NCBI GenBank assembly: GCA_963575745.1
Contig: CAUYUJ010003561.1
Coordinates: 6,350 to 70,349, forward strand
Length of the DNA: 64,000 nucleotides
Reading direction: 5' to 3'
DNA from: Prorocentrum cordatum
Taxonomy: Eukaryota; Sar; Dinophyceae; Prorocentrales; Prorocentraceae
Below are positions 43,330-53,394 of this stretch, in pieces. The position numbers were made by a program, and so were the translations under genes. The notes beneath the pieces were generated by a model. That model saw only the letters and a list, made by a program, of their open reading frames with translations, was not told the DNA's origin and ran no database searches. Each line of letters starts with the position of its first letter. Position 1 is the first letter of the stretch.

Positions 43330-43575
43330 TTTACACCATGCTTCCGTCCCCGACGCCACAAACCCTGGCAAATTATATAAGATTCGCGTCCCCGAGGCCA
43401 TAACCTTTAATATGTTACACAATATTTGCGCCCCCGAGGCCACACACCCTTCTACATTACACAATATTCGCGCCTCCGAGGCCACAGACCCTCGTAACTT
43501 ATAGTATATTCGGGCCCCCGAGGCCATGCACCATCGTAAATTAACTCATATTCGCGCCACCGAAAACATTAACAC
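43330..43575 (+). repeat. 42-bp repeat, right block
   Basis: Five to six units with CGCGTCCCCGAGGCCATAAC-type starts, in the same orientation and family as 40967-41245. Confidence 0.8.
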
Positions 43576-43744
43576 TCGCACATTAATATTGGCCCTCGCG
43601 TGAAGTCCCGACATTGTTTCACGTCAGCGTCCAGACATCCCAACACAGCTCTGGCAAGTCCCACTCTACGAGAGGGGGGCCGGCGGTATGGGGACAAAAC
43701 CCTTACGCATTATGTACTACACCAAAGAAAAACCCATCAGTGGA
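43576..43744. other. Unassigned spacer
   Basis: No gene or repeat recognised. Confidence 0.3.
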
Positions 43745-43950
43745 TGGTTTCAAAAGTATTGATTGAATATTGAGATCGATAGTGAGGGTGATAGTACGGT
43801 CGATCGTGAGACCAATAGTGAAATCGGTTCAGTGAGATCGATCGTGTGATCGCTCGTGCGATCTGCAGTGATATCGATTGTGAAATCGATCGTGACATCG
43901 ATTGTGCAATAAATCGTGGCATGGGTAATAGAAGTGTGTAATGAGATCGA
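43745..43950. repeat. Degenerate GATCGATNGTGA tandem repeat
   Basis: About eighteen 10-12 bp units such as GATCGATAGTGA, GATCGATCGTGA and ATCGATTGTGAA. Two direct copies of CGCCCACCGAAATCGGCC lie just beyond, near 43985 and 44058. Confidence 0.75.
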
Positions 43951-44149
43951 TGCTGAAACCGAACAATAAAAAGATCTACCACGTCGCCCACCGAAATCGG
44001 CCTGGAATCAATACCCAGGAACCCGGGAACCCGGAACTGGGAACCTGGGAACCCAGCCGCCCACCGAAATCGGCCAGAAACTTTCGCCAACTTTTTCAAC
44101 ATCCGCTAGGATCCCCTCAGCGCAAGTACTGATTAAGGAATAAGGAAAG

Positions 44150-44375
44150 TCAATGGAAGAGGAGGGGGTGGAGGAGGATGGGCAGGAGGAGGAGGAGGAG
44201 GTGGAGGATAGGGAGGAGGAGCAGGAGAAGCAGGAGGAGGAGGAGGAGGAGGAGCGAGAAGGGAGGAGGAGGAGGAGGAGGAGGAGCGAGCGAGCGAGCG
44301 AGCGAGCGAGCGAGCGAGGAGGAGGAGGAGGAGGAGGAGGAGGAGGAGGAGGAGGAGGAGGAGGAGGAGGAGCGA
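44150..44375. repeat. (GGA)n with GAGC run
   Basis: GGA microsatellite with an internal (GAGC)n run at about 44284-44315. The same GGA plus GAGC combination occurs at 53395-53450. Confidence 0.9.
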
Positions 44376-44900
44376 GGAGGATGAGCGAGCAAGCATGCGG
44401 AAGCCGAGAGGCAGCAGGGTCAGCCCGCCCGATGGGCGGAAGCGCTCGCAAACCCTAGCCTTGCCCCTAGGGCCCAGACCTTGGAGAGTGGAGCCCGAAA
44501 CCGTCCGCGGCTTGGGGGGGGCGGGCCTGTGAACGCAGAGGGAAGCGGCCGCCTCGGCCGAGCACGGGAGCACGGGGCCTGCGCCAGGCCCGTGCTCACC
44601 AGCGCCAGGCAGGCCGACCCGAGGGGCCATCCCAACACTCCCAGCGTGACGACAGAAGGTAGCGCCACGCCGAGGAGGAACAGAAAGTCGGAATCGGTGG
44701 AACAACCAGACACCAGCTATCCATCGATCCAATATGGGTATAGAAGGGCCACTTATGGCACCACGCTGCATGCTTCGCTTCTACACTGCCCTGACCAAGG
44801 CAACTCGCTGGGCGATCTCTTTCTGGATGGGCTGGTGGGGGCACTTTTTTTGATTCGCGGCCCGCAAGGAAAAGTCCAGAGGGCGGTGTGAACGAGGCTG
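44376..44900 (-). repeat. Diverged module shared with 53450-53790
   Basis: Begins with GAAGCCGAGAGGCAG and includes GACGCCGAGGAGGAA-type words near 44665, as at 53660. On the minus strand the two copies encode related peptides, DFLFLLGV here and DAFLLGVV there, so they may be remnants of one mobile gene fragment. The part at 44758-44838 also matches 10045-10115. Confidence 0.45.
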
Positions 44901-44924
44901 GGGCACAGCGCACGACAATGCAGA

Positions 44925-45235
44925 TAATTAGCGGCGCAGGACAAGTGCCGGCCGAAGAGGCAACCGCGAAGGCGCCAGCTGAAGCCCGGGCGCCACCACG
45001 CGACCACCAAAAGCCGCTGAGCGTGTGCCAGCAGAAGGGGGTGGACAATTAAAGCAGACAGTTAGCGACGCTGGCACAGTGCCAGCAAAACAGGCAGCCG
45101 AGAAGGCACCAGCAGATAATTAACCACGCTGGACATGTACCAGCAAAAGAGGCAACTGAGAAGATACCAGCTGAAGCCCTGGCGCCACCACGCGGACCCC
45201 AAAAGCCGCTGAGCGTGTGCCAACGAAAGTGGGGA
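44925..45235. repeat. Partial tandem duplication with AATTA and CCAGCTGAAGCCC words
   Basis: Three to four units share AATTAGCGG/AATTAACCAC, GCCAGCAAAAGAGGCAAC and ACCAGCTGAAGCCCTGGCGC. The two longest units (about 44928-45045 and 45117-45230) align along almost their whole length. Confidence 0.7.
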
Positions 45236-45740
45236 GGGCGGAAAGGCCGGACCCGCAGGTGGGGTCAGACTGCCAGGCGGAACGTGCCAAAACCACTCAC
45301 TCACTTGGAACGTGGGCCAGACTGTAAGCCGCTGAGGGAGTTCGGGTCTATGCCTGGAGAAGGCCGACCACAGGAGAGAGCGCCCGCGATGGCCTCTGGT
45401 ACCAGGGCAGTGTGCGGCCTGCGCACCCTGGTGGGGACACGCGAAACGCCAAGAATTGCTAGCATCCAGCTGGGCTCGCTCCCCAACCCCAACCTTGTGG
45501 TACCCCCCCCATCTACGGGCCGCTGACTCATCCACTAGACAAGCGCCACTCCACTGCTCGCAGAAGTAACTGCTCGCAAACGGCCTGGATCCAGCGCGGG
45601 GGACTCGCGGTCTACTACAACGAGGCGGAACGCTGCGAGCAGCTGAACGCGCTCGGTGATCCATGCGGGCGGGCTGCGAGGCCCGCATCAGGGGTTCGGC
45701 AAGCTCATGCTTTCCGCCCGCAGCAGCACTCGGGATGGAG
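45236..45740. other. Unassigned spacer
   Basis: No recognisable gene or repeat. Confidence 0.35.
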
Positions 45741-45905
45741 CATGGTAGGGGGCCACATGCGAACCCTACCCCTACCTCCCACGATTTCTGAGGGGGAGGG
45801 TGGGGTTCACTCCGCTCGGGAGCTCCCGAACGAAGTGAACCCCACCCTCCCCCTCAGAAATCGTGGTGGGTAGGGGTAGGGTTCGCATGTGGCTCCCTGC
45901 ATGGG
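45741..45905. mobile_element. 165-bp near-perfect palindrome
   Basis: Arms of about 80 bp, with GCCACATGCGAACCCTACCC on the left and its inverted match ending GGC at 45893. The inner 67-bp arms differ at about four positions and the outer CATG...AGGG...GCC pairing is weaker. The centre is CGGGAGCTCCCG, so the structure could extrude as a cruciform with essentially no loop. Confidence 0.85.
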
Positions 45906-46223
45906 ACGGCAAGGCTCTCGGAGGAGGGTCGCCCCTGGCGGCCCCTGCACACGCGAGGCTCTGCCTTCCTCGTGCCGCCAGAGAGACTACGGCGCGTCCA
46001 GCGCCGCCGAGACTTGCCGGTCGAGGCCTCGGCGTCGAGCTGCACAAGAAACACGGCTGAGCACTGCTTCAAAACGCTCCGCGGCGGAGCGCAGCCCTGA
46101 CGCACTGTGGCCGTGTGCCGGCGCCAGTCCCCAGCGCCAAGCACCGGCCCCCCCCCCCCCAGGAGCAGCCGCTGCCCAACGCCCGGGCAGGAGCGCCCAG
46201 GACCTCACCCTCCCGGCCGCGAG

Positions 46224-46348
46224 GGGGCGGCGGGGAGCAGGAGGAGGAGGAGGAGCAGGAGGAGGAGGAGGAGGAGGAGGAGGAGGAGCAGGAGGAGGAG
46301 GAGGAGGAGGGGGCGAGGGAGGGGAGGAGGAGGAGGGAGGAGAAACGA
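46224..46348. repeat. (GGA)n microsatellite
   Basis: GGA triplets with AGC interruptions. A GCC-rich patch follows at about 46430-46490. Confidence 0.88.
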
Positions 46349-46545
46349 GGAGGAGGCGGAGGAGGAGCGAGGCCTCGCCACGGGCGGCGGCGTGTCGGCG
46401 GGTGCGTCTGCGGCGGCCAGGGGGCCTCCTGGCGGCCGCCGCCGCCGCCGCGGCCGCTGCCGCCGCTGCCGCCCCCTGCCGCCGCCGTTTGCCACCGTCG
46501 TGAGCAACACTTCTGGGAGCTGCTCGGGCCCATGTATGACTACCT

Positions 46546-46696
46546 ACCAGACCACCCCAACCCAACCCGAAGACCCGAATTTCGGGTTGGGGGGGGTAAG
46601 GGTTCCACATGTGTTTTTTCGATGTTTCCCGACCCCCCCCCCCACTGGAAATCGAAGGTAAATCTGAGCCTTCGGGTTGGGTTGGGGTGGTCTGGT
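46546..46696. mobile_element. 151-bp TIR element
   Basis: Perfect 27-bp terminal inverted repeats: ACCAGACCACCCCAACCCAA at the left matches the inverted right end TTGGGTTGGGGTGGTCTGGT. The interior has CGGGTTGGGGGGGG and no coding capacity. No target-site duplication is obvious. Confidence 0.75.
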
Positions 46697-46699
46697 GGG

Positions 46700-47148
46700 T
46701 GGTGAATGTAGGGCCCCCCCAGTGCACGAAGGGAACGCCTTCCTGCACCCCCCATGATATCGACCACCCCTTGCGCAGCGCCCGACGCTCCTGGGGGCCG
46801 GGCGCCCGGGGTCCGCGTCGAGCCAAACGAGCTCACGCCAGCCCCTCTCCCTAGAAGCCGAGGCGCGCCGCCCGCAGGTGAAACCGAGGCGCGGGGCAGG
46901 AGATGCGAGCGCGCCGTGGCCGCCTGTCTCCCGAACAGCTCGTGGGAACCTCCGTCGTCCTCGCCCTCCCTCCCAGCCATCCCACCCCCTCCCTCCCTTC
47001 TCCTCCAGTTCTTGTTTTCCGCGCCATCCTGCGGTGTTGGGTTCTGGTTTTGCAAAGCAAGCGCCCAGCGTTCCCCCCCACTCCTTTTTCCTCCCCTTCC
47101 TCCCTCCCTCCTTCCTGCATCTGCTTCTGCCGTCCGCATGTCCCATGT
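46700..47148. other. Unassigned spacer
   Basis: Pyrimidine-rich from 46960 to 47130. No gene recognised. Confidence 0.35.
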
Positions 47149-47149
47149 C

Positions 47150-47640
47150 GGCATGTCCCATGTCCGCTTCGTGGCTCCATAGTGACCTCCACCGAAGGCC
47201 GCATGCGTTCCCCGCAACCATTACGGCACACGCCCCCAATGTTTCGTGGCCCCATGGAGGGCTCCGCCGAAGGCCCCATTGGCGGTTCTCGCATGCGTCC
47301 CCCGCACTCATTACGGCACACCCCTGACACGCTTCGTGGCCCCATTGAGAACTCCGCCGAAGGCCTCATTGGCGGTTCACGCGCGCATTTTCCGCACCCA
47401 TTTTGGCACATGACACGTTTCGTGGCCCCATTGGGGACCCCGTCGGAGGCCTCATTGGCAGTTATCGTATGCGCCCCCGCACCCATTTCGGTACACCCTC
47501 GCACGTTTCGTGGCCCCAAGAAGAGCTCCACGGGAGGCCCCAATGCCGGTTCTCCCATGCGTCCCGCGCGCCTATTTCGGCACACCCTTCACACGTTTCG
47601 TGGCCCGATAGGAAGCCCCACCGAAGACGATGCACACAAT
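47150..47640. repeat. 88-bp tandem repeat, five to six copies
   Basis: TTCGTGGCCCCAT recurs at 47243, 47333, 47419, 47507 and 47597 (spacing 86-90 bp). Shared words include TCCGCCGAAGGCC, CATTGGCGGTTC and CATTACGGCACAC. Confidence 0.85.
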
Positions 47641-48065
47641 TGCGATACTCACAACTGCATGTGTTTGGGTCCTTCGCCATGCTAATTCACCCTACGTTCT
47701 ACACGGGGTTCCTGTCTTCTCTGGAACACCGGGCGCAAGAAACATATCTGTTGCCCCCGCAAGGCCTCCTCTCCTTTTTTCCACACATCCTAATTGGAGA
47801 TCTTTCTCCCGCGTCGTTTCCACAGATCCTAAGTGGATTCCTCGTTTCCCCTGGACACCCCAAGCAGTCCTCCTCATCCTCCGTTCCTCTTCTCTCCCTG
47901 AAAGATTCGCCATCAGCATCGCACCTCTATCATCATCAACACTCCATCCCGTCACTATCGCCATCCCATCATGGTCACCAGCCATCATCACCCTTCTGAT
48001 CATCATTCCCCCATCATCATGATCGCCACACGCACACACGCACCCACTCACACAATTACGCATTC
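47641..48065. other. Unassigned spacer with CATCAC-rich end
   Basis: No gene recognised. 47930-48025 is rich in CATCA words. Confidence 0.35.
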
Positions 48066-48302
48066 ATCTTGAGGAAGTCTCGAACGGGAACCTTGTCTAT
48101 GAGTGCATCGCGAGGAAATCTCGGGCGGGACCCCCCTTCCTACTGGGGCCCGCACATCATATTGGCAATGCGAGGTGGCCACCTGTTGGGCTCCCAAGGC
48201 TTGAGTCTGGAGGAAGTCTTGACCAAAAGTTTCGTCTCTGAGTGCGTCGCGAGGCAGTCTCGAACGGGATGGCCCTCCCGATGAGGCCCACACATCATAT
48301 GA
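48066..48302. repeat. Two-copy repeat with GAGTGCRTCGCGAGG
   Basis: Two units share GAGGAAGTCT, GAGTGCATCGCGAGGAAATC / GAGTGCGTCGCGAGGCAGTC, TCTCGAACGGGA and CACATCATAT. They lie about 150 bp apart. Confidence 0.65.
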
Positions 48303-48361
48303 CTAATCGGAAACAAAAAAACACGAGTAGTAGGAGAAGGAGGAAGAGGCCGACGAATGGA

Positions 48362-48502
48362 GGGATGATGATGCTGCTGCTGATGATGATGAGAAACAGG
48401 AGGATGAGGAGGAGGCATGATGATGGATAGTGCTTATGGTTGTGTTGGTGAAGATGGCCATGGCGATGCTGATGATACTGGTGATGCTGCTGATGCTGCT
48501 GC

Positions 48503-48546
<44 letters not shown>

Positions 48547-48550
48547 CTGG
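48362..48550. repeat. (GAT)n microsatellite
   Basis: GAT/GCT triplets with a pure GAT run at about 48507-48545. Confidence 0.88.
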
Positions 48551-48551
48551 G

Positions 48552-48790
48552 GATTCGCCGGCCCCCTTGTGGGGCCATCAGGCTGCGAGGATCAGGTTTC
48601 AGTACCCAGCACCAGTGCCTGTTTCCAGTCTCCAATGTTACTGTCATGCTTTCTGCTTCATACTGTAAATTGTTGAAGCCCGCGCGAGGGGGGGAACGGA
48701 AACACGTCCGGTGAATTACCGCACCCGAATCGGGCGCTCTGAATTCCTGCAGGGCCGTGGGACACGTAAAAATACGTCAGATTCCGCGCT
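48552..48790 (+). repeat. Dispersed ~230-bp leader, copy 2
   Basis: Same word order as 40746-40966 (GGCCCCCTTGTGGGGCCATC, GCTTTCTGCTTC, GCGCGAGGGGGGGAACGGAA). Confidence 0.75.
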
Positions 48791-49440
48791 CGGAGCCGAC
48801 CGACGCTCCCCTCCTCGCTTCCCTCCTGGCATCGGCATCCCCGGCCCACGGAAGCTCTGTTCTCCGGACCCACCACCCCGCAACTTCGCACCCGAGGTCA
48901 ACCAACGCTCTCCTCCTCGACCACCTCCTGGCCTCGGCACCCCCAGCCTACGGAAACACTGTTCTTGGACCCCCCCCGCAAGTTCTCGGGCTGGGCGAAA
49001 GGGGGGGATAGCAAAGGGGGGGGTTGAGAATCAGCTCGCGTAGCTGATTTTCCCAGCGCCTCCCGGCGCCGGGGGGCGCCCGTGTGCCGAGGAATGGGTC
49101 CGGCGGCGGGGCCGAAACTGGCTGCATGCCGCAGATTTCGTAACCTCTCCTTTCCCTATCCCCCCCTTTCCCCGTCCCCGCCGTTCGTTCGGCCCGAATT
49201 TCGCGCCCGGAGCCGACCCACGCCCCCCACCTCGCTCCCCTCTCCGCCCCCCTCCTGGCCTCGGCACGCGCCCCCCGGCCCCAAGGGAAGCTCCAGTCCT
49301 GGGGGGCCCCCCCCGCCCAGCAGTGCCGCGCCCCCAGACCGACCAGCATCCCCGCTCCCTGCTCCCCTCCTGGCCTTGGCCCCCCCCCCGCCCACGGCAG
49401 CCCTGCTCCTGGGGCCCCCTCAGGCCCGCCCGGCGAGGAG
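48791..49440 (+). repeat. ~110-bp C-rich tandem repeat interrupted by a foldback
   Basis: Units with GGAGCCGACCNACGC, CCTCCTGGCCTCGGCA and GGAAGCTC at 48791-48965 and again at 49195-49440. A G-run inverted repeat at 48975-49175 separates the two parts. Confidence 0.65.
48972..49176. mobile_element. G-run foldback with perfect central hairpin
   Basis: The left arm (GGCGAAAGGGGGGGATAGCA) is inverted at the right end (TATCCCCCCCTTTCCCC near 49155-49175). Near 49033 sits AATCAGCT CGCGT AGCTGATT, a perfect 8-bp stem. It splits the 110-bp array, consistent with insertion, though no duplication was found. Confidence 0.5.
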
Positions 49441-49720
49441 GTTCTCAGACAGAGAGGCCGTGCCGGTGTCGGTCCCCAGGGCGCCCACCCCGGGCCGCCG
49501 CCGCAGTGCCCCTCGCTGCCCTCCGAAGCAGCTCCGAAGTCGCCGCCGATCAGCGCCGTCGCATTCCGGGACTCTTGGAGAGCGTTCTGCCGCGGAGATC
49601 GGCACCAGACCGACGCGGGCTCGCCGAAGGGGGGGGGGCGCTGAGCGCCCAGAAAGACCCACGCGGACCAGGGCGCTGTGATGAGAGGAGTCTTCAATTA
49701 ATTATTATGAAGGGAAACTG

Positions 49721-49870
49721 GGACACACAAATAAATACACACAAATAAAAAGATTCCCTATATTTTCCAATATTTTCTGGGTTCTTGTCTTCCCCACCAC
49801 TTCCCATATTTTCCCATATTTCCTGGGAAATCGACGATTAATTGTGTCTGTGTGTTTTTTCCCCTCCTGA
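49721..49870 (+). mobile_element. 150-bp AT-rich element, copy 1
   Basis: Starts GGACACACAAATAAATACAC, contains CTTCCCATATTTTCCCATAT, and ends TTGTGTCTGTGT...CCCCTCCTGA. The ends form a weak inverted repeat (ACACAAAT / ATTGTGT). It is AT-rich in a GC-rich background and non-coding. Other copies: 51012-51162 and 63171-63321. Confidence 0.8.
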
Positions 49871-50054
49871 TATTATACAGTTCAATCATCCATTCGCCGG
49901 CCCACCGGGCCAGAGGCGTGCTAAGATCCCTAGTAATTGGCTAGCAATATTATAGTTCGCGCGCGCGGGGCGGCTTCTGAGGCCCCCAGGACGAAAAGTA
50001 CCCCGAGCAGGTCCCGGCCGGTGCGGCTCAGAGATGGTTTGTTTCCCTCCTCGG

Positions 50055-50440
50055 CGATGCCTTCCAGGCCTCCCAGAACGCTCCAGGAACGCGCCAAGAA
50101 GGCGCCGAGACGCCCCCGAGATGGTCCAAGGGGCCCCGAGTCGCCGAAAGATTGCTCCAAGACGCCCATGCTGGTCTCCAGACGACCCTAGACGCCACCG
50201 AGAAGCTCCAAGAGAGCCTCAAGAGGCCCTCCAAGAGGGCCCCAACAAGCTAACATCGTCTCCTTCCCTCCGGAAAACGTACAGTTCTGGCATAGACGAC
50301 GTTCGGAGGTTCACAGCGTCCAAGACTGCCCAAGAGCCCCCCATATCGCCCCAAGGTGGCCCAACATGCCCCCAAGATGTGCCCAAGAGGGCCCAACAGG
50401 GCTCCAAGAGGGCCCAAGACGCCCCCACAGAGAGGGAGCT
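50055..50440 (-). repeat. CCTCTTGGG-type array, inverted, with conserved core
   Basis: CCAAGAGGGCCCC words occur throughout. The complex core at about 50240-50325 on the minus strand reads TACGTTTTCCGGAGGGAAG followed by GACGAT and GGGGCCCTCTTGG, matching the core at 17960-18035. Confidence 0.7.
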
Positions 50441-50471
50441 CGAACTGACACTCGAAGCTTTTGCCAATTTC

Positions 50472-50514
50472 TGAATATTCCTCCTGTAGCTGTAGAAGGA
50501 CAGGCCCGACTTAA
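50472..50514. repeat. Solo end of the 4187-4343 element
   Basis: TATTCCTCCTGTAGCTG then AGGACAGGCCCGAC, matching 4316-4343. No partner end was found nearby. Confidence 0.55.
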
Positions 50515-51011
50515 AAATACAGGCAAGGGCTCGACCACAAGAAACTCTCCGCAAGCAACCCAACCCTGAGACCCCAGGGCGTCCATCGATTCCTTGGTGC
50601 GGGGAATGTCGCGCTTTCCAAAAAAAACTGAACCATCGAAGACCACGAAGCCCAGGGCACTCTGGAGGCAAGCAAAGTGCTTCTTGGCATGGGTTTCCAC
50701 TGTATGTCATGGCTCACGATGCGATTCAAGATTTCCAGGGTATCCAGCGGCCTTCGTTTCTGCAGCCCGTGTGGGACGGTCGGAAATCTCAGAAGTCCCA
50801 AAAGTCTTGGAACGTATCATCATCATGGCCTCTTGCTACTCCGAGCGAGACCTTCGCCTCGCCCCAGCAGTCCTCCCTCCCCCCTGCCGGGTGTTGCCAG
50901 TGGTCCTGGGTCCTGGCCCAAAGGTGTCCCCAGCCTGTCGCGCCATCTTGGGGCACCAGGGTCCTTGGGCCTCGTGAGGGGTGTTCTGGTGAACATATTC
51001 AGGTGGCCCGG

Positions 51012-51162
51012 GGACACACAAATAAATACACACAAATAGCAAGATGACCCCACATCTTCCCATATTTTCTTGGTTTTTGACTGCCCCCCCACTTCCCAGA
51101 TTTTCTTATATTTTCTAGAACATCGACGATTCATTGTGCCTGTGTTTTTTTTCCCCTCCTGA
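51012..51162 (+). mobile_element. 150-bp AT-rich element, copy 2
   Basis: Same ends and internal words as the copy at 49721-49870. The length is within 1 bp. Confidence 0.8.
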
Positions 51163-51199
51163 CATATGACCTCCCTGGGCATCCTGGGGACACCGGAGC

Positions 51200-51625
51200 G
51201 ACGAGCAGAAACGAGCCTCACGCGAGATGGCATGGTGACAGCAAGCCGTGGCTGACGCGGGCCGCCAGCGCGACAAGGCGCCTGCGCGCCAACCTACGCG
51301 GGCAGCTCGCGCGCCAAAGTCCCGCGAGACCCGCGTCGGTCGGGCCTTGCAGGATCCTGCCACATCCTGCAGGGCCCTGCGCCCAAGCCAGGGCCAGTGC
51401 GGCCCTGGCCCTGCAGGATCCTGCGAGGTGATACGGCGCTCTGGCTGAGACCCGTTTTCCTTTGACCCCCGCCTCTGGCGCCCCGTCCCCCCCGAATGGG
51501 CGCCGGCCGCTCCTCGCGGTCGGGCCGGGGGCGTCTGCCGCACGTGCTGCAGCGTGCCGTTGCTGCCGTGCACGAAGATCTTCGCGCCGCGGGGCGCGTC
51601 CTGCCGGCGGCGCCGCCGTCGCCGT
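51200..51625. other. Unassigned spacer with CAGGATCCTG words
   Basis: Contains three close CAGGATCCTGC/CATCCTGCAGGG words (51345-51425). No gene recognised. Confidence 0.35.
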
Positions 51626-52255
51626 CGTCGCCGCCCTCGTCACAGATCCCGTCGGCGTCGTGCTTTAGAGGAACAGAAGCATTCCACCCCCATCAGAACC
51701 ACCCCGACAAGCGAGGTCGTTCAGTAAACGAACCCAAGGAAAGAATCGAGCAGGGCAGGGCTTGTCGCCGCCCTCGTCAAAGATCCTGTCGGCGTCGTGC
51801 TTTAGAGGAACAAAAGCACACGGAAAATACTCCAGATTTCGTAATAAAAGGGAGGGGGTCTGGACCCTCCAAGACAAGCCATTTCAGACCTCCCCCGTGG
51901 GAGAACCCTCCAAAACATCGTCCCCAGACCCCCCAGGCCTTCCAAGATAGCCTGGAAGAGAATCCCCCCGAAATGAGACCCCCCTCCCTTTATTACGAAA
52001 TCTGGAGTAATCCACCCCCCATCAGAACCACCCCGACAAGCGAGGTCGTTTAGTAAACGCACCCAAGGAAAGAATCGAACAGGGCAGGGCTCGTCGCCGC
52101 CCTCGTCACAGATCCTGTCGGCGTCGTGCTTTAGAGGAACCAAAGCACGCGGAAACTAAGCCGCCCCCCATCAGAACCACCCCGACGAGCGAGGTCGCTT
52201 CGTAAACGTGCCCAACGAAAGAATCGAACAGGGCAGGGCTTGTTAGTAAACGCCC
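51626..52255. repeat. 136-149-bp tandem repeat
   Basis: Units share CATCAGAACCACCCCGACAA, GTAAACGCACCCAAGGAAAG, AGGGCAGGGCT and CGTCGTGCTTTAGAGGAAC. One unit is split by the element at 51830-52007. The uninterrupted copies (junctions near 51683 and 52150) show the empty site. Confidence 0.85.
51830..52007. mobile_element. Stowaway-like (Tc1/mariner-type) MITE, 178 bp
   Basis: 31-bp terminal inverted repeats starting CTCCAGATTTCGTAATAAAA, with a one-base slip in the G run. It is flanked by TA on both sides (51828-51829 and 52008-52009). The neighbouring tandem unit at 52150 has a single TA at the same place (GGAAACTAAGCC), the expected pre-insertion site. No transposase is encoded. CTCC ends with TA duplication are typical of Stowaway elements. 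Confidence 0.88.
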
Positions 52256-52285
52256 AGGGCCATTGACTAAACGCCAATTGTTGGG

Positions 52286-52511
52286 CGCCCGAATTATCCG
52301 GGGTAACTCGGGTCCGGGGTAACTCGGGTTTGGATTCCTGGAACAGGAACCCGAGTTAGCCCTGACCCGAGTTACCCCTGATGATTCGGGGCTCTGGACG
52401 CCCGAGTTATCCGGGGTAACTCGGGTCCGGGGTAACTCGGGTTCGGGCTCCCGAAAAACGAACCCGAGTTAGCCCTGACCCGAGTTACCCCTGATGATTC
52501 GAGGCTCTGAA
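52286..52511. repeat. Two tandem 113-bp hairpin units
   Basis: Each unit folds on itself: TATCCGGGGTAACTCGGGTC and a second CCGGGGTAACTCGGGT pair with AACCCGAGTTAGCCCTGACC and CGAGTTACCCCTGATGATTC. Arms are about 45 bp and the loop 18-20 bp. The loops differ (TTTGGATTCCTGGAACAGG versus TCGGGCTCCCGAAAAACGA) while the stems are conserved. Confidence 0.85.
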
Positions 52512-52572
52512 AGTGTCGGGTCGGGGTGGTTTTTCCTCTCTCGGGACAGGCCGCACAAAAACGTAAAATGTG

Positions 52573-52701
52573 GGAGCTCCGCGCGGGGTTCTTGCTTCGG
52601 CGCTGGGGCCCCCCTGGCGGCGCCTCTGGCGCCACCCCTGGCACGCCCCGTGCGCCAGGAAGGGGGTCTGGCGACGAACCGAGAAATCCGCGCGGACCTC
52701 C
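52573..52701. mobile_element. 130-bp foldback element, copy 3
   Basis: Left arm GGAGCTCCGCGCGGGGTTCT and right arm ending ATCCGCGCGGACCTCC. The centre is rearranged relative to the other copies (GGCGCCTCTGGCGCC). Confidence 0.75.
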
Positions 52702-52739
52702 GAAAGTTGATGTTTGTGATTGTGTCAGTGCTCGTTTCC

Positions 52740-53369
52740 CGAATTCTCGTCACCGACCCCGTTGGTTTCGTGCCGTCGGCGTCCCCGTCGCCGCCATTGT
52801 CGTGGCGATCGGCGTCGCTGTCGCTTCGGACGCAAGTCGTTGTCCTCGTCACTGCGGCCGTCGCCGTCCTCGTCGCCCCTCGCCGCTGCCAGTGACGTCG
52901 AGGGCGTTCGGCGTCCTCGCCGCCGCCGTCGCGGCTGCTGGCATCCTCGTCGCCGCCGTCAGCGACAGCGACTTCGACGACGGATCAGACGGCGACGGAC
53001 GAAGGCGGCGTCGGCACCGACGCCCTCGTCCTCGTCCCGAGGCCGTGGATATGGATCTCCCGCCCACGATAACCTCCCGCCTCGGATAAGAGGGCCTGTC
53101 TTCCCCATGAACAAACCACAAGCGAAAGCTGCCATTATGTCATGGTGTCAAGGAAGCTGGATGCTCCACAAGCGCAGCCTGCAGGCCGTTGCGTCTATGC
53201 AGTAGAAGAAAATCAAATGTTGCCGAAGGTCTCTCCGAATCCAAGCGTCCTCAAGATTCCTGGGTGGGTCCAGATGGCCACCGGAGCCCCCCTCATGAGG
53301 CCCAGGGGGCCCCAGAGGCTCAAAAACGGTGCGGGAAGCTGGGGGCACCATCGGCCAGGACTAGTTGAT
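52740..53369. other. GTCGCC-rich unassigned region
   Basis: CGTCGCCG words dominate 52750-53040. No gene recognised. Confidence 0.4.
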
Positions 53370-53394
53370 GCAGCACCCGAGAGGAGTAAGAGGA

